From Flavobacteriaceae bacterium UBA5950 (GTDB lineage Bacteria; Bacteroidota; Bacteroidia; Flavobacteriales; Flavobacteriaceae), in the NCBI GenBank assembly GCA_002430545.1, contig DJCM01000038.1, positions 1 through 7,992 on the forward strand: 7,992 nt of DNA. Reading direction: 5' to 3'. The position numbers and the translations under genes were made by a program. This document shows, in pieces, positions 5,110-7,992 of this stretch. The notes under the pieces are model-generated. The model made no database searches and had not been told where the DNA came from. It saw only the letters and a list, made by a program, of their open reading frames with translations. The stretch's first letter is position 1. Each line of letters opens with the position of its first letter.

Positions 5110-7415
5110 AAGAGAACAAAAAAACTTATCGTCGCGAAATAAAACTCTTTTGGTATGTGTTTTTATTTGGTCTTTTCTCTTTGGTTGGGGTGTTTGCAGC
5201 TGCTGGGTTTGGTTTGTTTGGCAAAATGCCTGAGTTCCGACAATTGGAAAACCCAAAAACAAATCTAGCAACACAAATATTTTCTTCAGACAATAAGATC
5301 CTTGGTAAATTTTATTACAATGACAATCGCACCCCTTTGGATTATGAAGAGATACCCAAAGACCTTATCGATGCTTTAATCGCAACCGAGGATGAGCGCT
5401 TTTACAGTCATTCTGGTATTGATTTGCGAAGCACCATGAGAGCCATTGTTTATTTGGGTGAAAAAGGAGGGGCAAGTACTGTTTCTCAACAATTGGCTCG
5501 GCAGCTCTTCACAGGTGTTCGTTCGAGAAATACTCTAGATGCAGTGATACAAAAAATCAAGGAATGGGTGATCGCTATACAGCTCGAACGAAGATATTCA
5601 AAAAAGGAAATCATTACCATGTATCTCAACCTTTATGATTTCAATTACAATGCTGATGGGTTGCGATCGGCAGCCAATATTTATTTTTCAAAAGAGCCCT
5701 CAGACTTGCTTTTAGAGGAATCTGCTATGTTGGTAGGAATGCTCAAAAACTCTTCGTTGTACAACCCTATTAGAAGGCCAGCGCTTGTAATTTCAAGGCG
5801 AAACATTGTCTTTCAGCAAATGCTTCGCAATGAGATGCTCACTCAAAAAGAAGTTGATTCTTTGCAGCAGTTGCCTCTCGAAATTCAATTCAACCCTCAA
5901 TCTCATCGTGAGGGTCTTGCAACCTATTTCAGGGCTTATCTACGCCAGTTTATGCTGAATTGGATTGAAGAAAACCCAAAACCAGATGGAGAAAAATTTA
6001 ATCTTTATTTAGATGGTTTAACAATTTATACCACGCTAGACTCCAGAATGCAAACGTATGCTGAAAATGCTGTAAAGGAGCATATGTCCAACCTACAAGA
6101 TGCTTTTTTTGAGCAAAACACTCCCAAGTGGAACCCAACTGCGCCCTTTTTGGATCTTACCGAAAAAGAAATTGAAAGGCTAATGGAACAAGCTATGAGG
6201 CGTTCGGAGCGTTGGAGAAAAATGAAGCGTGCTGGTAAAACAGAAGACGATATCAAAGCCTCCTTTGAAGAAAAAACAGCGATGAAAATTTTTAGTTGGA
6301 AAGGAGAAATCGACACTGTGATGCGTCCCATTGATTCCATTCGTCACTACAAACACTTTTTGCGTTCGGGTATGATGTCGATGGATCCACAAACTGGGCA
6401 TGTAAAAGCTTGGGTTGGGGGTATCAACTACAAGCATTTTCAATTTGACCATGTATTTCAAGGTAAGAGACAAATAGGATCAACTTTCAAACCCTTTGTA
6501 TATGCCTCTGCCATTGATCAACTAAAGCTTTCTCCATGCGACTCTTTCCCTGATGGGTTCTACTGCGTGGAGGCAAGAAAATTTGGTGCGCATGAAGCAT
6601 GGTGTCCAAAAAATTCTGGTGATCGCTATACTGGAAAGAGAACCTTGAAAAATGCGTTGGCCAACTCGGTCAATACCATCAGCGCGAGGCTCATAGACAA
6701 AGTTGGGCCAGGGCCTGTGAGCAAACTTGCAACTGACTTGGGCGTCAGTTCAAAAATCCTTAGTGTTCCTTCCATAGCTTTGGGAACTGCCGATTTGAGT
6801 GTTTATGAAATGGTTGCTGCCTATGGGTCTTTTGCCAACCAAGGAATTTATGTCAAACCTGTCATGGTCACTCGTATTGAAGATAAAAATGGAACTGTTT
6901 TGTTTGAAACAGCCCCTGAAACGCGTGATGTGCTGAGCGCAGAATCAGCCTATGTTACGCTAAAGCTACTTGAAGGTGTAACAGAATCTGGATCTGGAAT
7001 CCGTTTAAGACACAGAGGTGCAGAAGAAAACAACCCCTATTTTGGTACTGTTGTGACGGGATATCCCTATGAATTTCAAAACCCAATTGCTGGGAAAACA
7101 GGTACCACTCAAAATCAAAGCGACGGATGGTTTATAGGTATGGTGCCAAACCTTGTGACTGGTGTTTGGGTTGGTGGAGAAGATCGTGCAACCCATTTCA
7201 ACTCTATCGCATATGGTCAGGGAGCAACCATGGCACTTCCTATTTGGGCATTGTATATGAAAAAGCTTTATGAAGATTCAACCCTTGAAATTTCATTGGA
7301 TTCTTTCCCTGCTCCAAAAAAAGTGGGTATCCCTCTCGATTGTGATTTACTTGCTAAAATCAGACAACTAAACTCATCAGATGATTCCATTAACCTTGAA
7401 GATCTAGGGCTTTAA
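5106..7415 (+). CDS. mrcA: Class A penicillin-binding protein (PBP1A-type transglycosylase/transpeptidase)
   Basis: Bifunctional inner-membrane enzyme that polymerises lipid II into glycan strands and cross-links their peptides in the periplasm. In the 769 residues: a short basic cytoplasmic tail and one membrane anchor (about 14-38), then the GT51 transglycosylase with TEDERFYSHSG (94-104, catalytic E95), GGASTVSQQLARQLF (121-135), KIKEWVIAIQLER (150-162) and KKEIITMYLN (166-175). A highly charged linker (about 350-400) is followed by the transpeptidase with STFK (459-462, acylated S459), SVN (521-523) and KTGTT (664-668). All three penicillin-binding motifs are intact. Three cysteines (C478, C487, C500) flank a transpeptidase loop. 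The ATG overlaps the gldH stop by 4 bp; the 3' end overlaps the CYTH gene on the other strand by 12 bp. The symbol denotes the class; exact PBP numbering is not secure. Confidence 0.96.
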   Translation: MKENKKTYRREIKLFWYVFLFGLFSLVGVFAAAGFGLFGKMPEFRQLENPKTNLATQIFSSDNKILGKFYYNDNRTPLDYEEIPKDLIDALIATEDERFYSHSGIDLRSTMRAIVYLGEKGGASTVSQQLARQLFTGVRSRNTLDAVIQKIKEWVIAIQLERRYSKKEIITMYLNLYDFNYNADGLRSAANIYFSKEPSDLLLEESAMLVGMLKNSSLYNPIRRPALVISRRNIVFQQMLRNEMLTQKEVDSLQQLPLEIQFNPQSHREGLATYFRAYLRQFMLNWIEENPKPDGEKFNLYLDGLTIYTTLDSRMQTYAENAVKEHMSNLQDAFFEQNTPKWNPTAPFLDLTEKEIERLMEQAMRRSERWRKMKRAGKTEDDIKASFEEKTAMKIFSWKGEIDTVMRPIDSIRHYKHFLRSGMMSMDPQTGHVKAWVGGINYKHFQFDHVFQGKRQIGSTFKPFVYASAIDQLKLSPCDSFPDGFYCVEARKFGAHEAWCPKNSGDRYTGKRTLKNALANSVNTISARLIDKVGPGPVSKLATDLGVSSKILSVPSIALGTADLSVYEMVAAYGSFANQGIYVKPVMVTRIEDKNGTVLFETAPETRDVLSAESAYVTLKLLEGVTESGSGIRLRHRGAEENNPYFGTVVTGYPYEFQNPIAGKTGTTQNQSDGWFIGMVPNLVTGVWVGGEDRATHFNSIAYGQGATMALPIWALYMKKLYEDSTLEISLDSFPAPKKVGIPLDCDLLAKIRQLNSSDDSINLEDLGL

Positions 7416-7871
7416 TACTTCTTTGGCTAGTGAGCTGTTGTAATAACGAGAATCTCCTGTTACCTCTTTTCCGATCCAAGGTGGCAAAGCAACCTTTTCT
7501 TCTGATGACCGTAGTTCTATTTCTGCAATGATCAAACCTTTGTGATTTCCAGAAAAAACATCCACTTCAAAAAAATGGGATTGAAATGGAACTAGGTGTC
7601 GTGTTTTTTCAATTGTTTGACCCAAGCACAAATCGAAAAGTTGTGATGCCTCGTCTGCTGAAATTTCTTTCTCCCATTCAAAACGGGTGTTTCCACAAAT
7701 GTTAAGCTTACCTTTGATTGTTAAAATTGCTTTGGTATCTGTTTTCCTAATGCGAACAGTTCTCGATGGGTCAAGAGACAGGTAACCTTTCACAATGTGG
7801 ATTGACTTAGTGGCATGTTGCAAGCATTCGTCATGGTTTGAAACTAAAAATTTTCGCTCTATTTCAACCAT
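7404..7871 (-). CDS. CYTH domain protein (probable inorganic triphosphatase)
   Basis: Small cytoplasmic protein of the CYTH (CyaB-thiamine triphosphatase) superfamily, whose tunnel fold binds metal and hydrolyses triphosphate compounds. Most stand-alone bacterial members tested act on tripolyphosphate. The 155 residues have the diagnostic N-terminal ExExK motif in EIERKFLV (E3, E5, K7). Basic tunnel residues are in RTVRIR (37-42), LTIKGK (50-55) and EKTRHLV (88-94), and the acidic strands in FEWEKEI (64-70), FEVDVF (101-106) and LIIAEIEL (113-120). It ends with WIGKEVTGDSRYYNSSLA, typical of this subgroup. The domain fills the protein, with no fused CHAD or cyclase part. The ATG at 7871 places the ExExK motif at residue 3, as normal. 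It converges on the PBP gene and shares its last 12 bp. Cellular substrate is unknown. Confidence 0.9.
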   Translation of the reverse strand: MVEIERKFLVSNHDECLQHATKSIHIVKGYLSLDPSRTVRIRKTDTKAILTIKGKLNICGNTRFEWEKEISADEASQLFDLCLGQTIEKTRHLVPFQSHFFEVDVFSGNHKGLIIAEIELRSSEEKVALPPWIGKEVTGDSRYYNSSLAKEVLKP

Positions 7872-7906
7872 TTTTACTTAGTAATAAATATAAAAAACAA
7901 TACTTT

Positions 7907-7923
7907 ATTTTAATCATTAAAAT
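7907..7923. repeat. AT-rich 17-nt inverted repeat in the right-hand spacer
   Basis: ATTTTAA-TCA-TTAAAAT is a perfect inverted repeat with 7-bp arms in the 87-bp spacer between the divergent CYTH gene and the right-edge gene. A second inverted repeat overlaps it: AAAATTA (7919-7925) and TAATTTT (7932-7938) with a 6-nt loop. Arms are nearly all A/T, so chance is a serious alternative. Confidence 0.25.
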
Positions 7924-7931
7924 TAATAAAC

Positions 7932-7939
7932 TAATTTTG
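7932..7939 (+). promoter_or_regulatory. -7 box candidate for the right-edge gene
   Basis: TAATTTTG matches TAnnTTTG exactly and lies 19 bases before the ATG at 7959, giving a leader of roughly 13 nt. No good -33 TTG is seen upstream. A near-match on the minus strand (TAATTTTA, 7925-7918) could serve the CYTH gene, so the two may be back to back. Confidence 0.4.
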
Positions 7940-7958
7940 ATGTAGTATCTGTATCCGA

Positions 7959-7992
7959 ATGAGAAAAATAATAAGCTGGCTTTCATGTTTTT
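7959..7992 (+). CDS. Start of an exported-protein gene, cut by the window edge
   Basis: ATG at 7959 opens a frame reading MRKIISWLSCF before the window ends. A basic residue pair followed by a hydrophobic run looks like the beginning of a signal peptide. It lies just downstream of a -7 promoter box and is divergent from the CYTH gene. With 11 codons visible, neither the product nor even the reality of the gene is certain. Confidence 0.45.
   Translation, partial: MRKIISWLSCF

Noticed and set aside
5041..5274. Minus-strand open frame across the gldH-PBP junction
   Set aside because: Antisense to two real genes, low complexity and with no motif.
6026..6473. Two overlapping minus-strand open frames inside the PBP gene
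   Set aside because: Both are antisense to conserved coding sequence of the PBP and have no protein-family features.
1..7992. Undescribed defence, mobile or biosynthetic system
   Set aside because: All large reading frames belong to known families in ordinary arrangements. No transposase, integrase, CRISPR repeats, tRNA or attachment-like repeats were seen.

Overview
The window looks like a chromosomal housekeeping segment of a low-GC member of the Bacteroidota, most likely a gliding marine-type flavobacterium. Three things point this way: a C-terminal type IX secretion (T9SS) sorting tail at the left edge, the gliding lipoprotein gene gldH, and several Bacteroidota-style promoters with the -7 consensus TAnnTTTG. 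Proteins are recognised from motifs read directly in the translations; no database search was possible.

Left region (1-647): the 3' end of a gene for a T9SS-secreted protein, then an overlapping small exported-protein gene. The latter is cut by an in-frame TGA and looks like a decaying remnant. Middle left (648-2447): trpS (minus) and plsC (plus) are divergent, separated by 69 bp that contain a good trpS promoter. Middle (2449-3561): recA (minus) converges on plsC with one base between the stop codons. Its promoter region, shared with the divergent trhO, holds a 17-nt inverted repeat over the probable recA -7 box. Right (3562-7415): trhO, gldH and a class A penicillin-binding protein gene form a tight plus-strand operon (9-bp gap, then an ATGA overlap). 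Right end: a small CYTH-domain gene (minus) overlaps the PBP gene end by 12 bp, and the first codons of another exported-protein gene run off the window at 7992.

The genes cover tryptophan charging of tRNA (TrpS), phospholipid synthesis (PlsC), recombination and repair (RecA), tRNA wobble hydroxylation (TrhO), gliding/T9SS function (GldH), peptidoglycan polymerisation and cross-linking (PBP1A-type) and probably triphosphate hydrolysis (CYTH). I see no rRNA, tRNA, CRISPR array, insertion sequence, phage gene or defence system, and nothing that amounts to an undescribed system. The points most worth a second look are the interrupted exported gene, the recA-promoter palindrome and the trhO-gldH-PBP operon.
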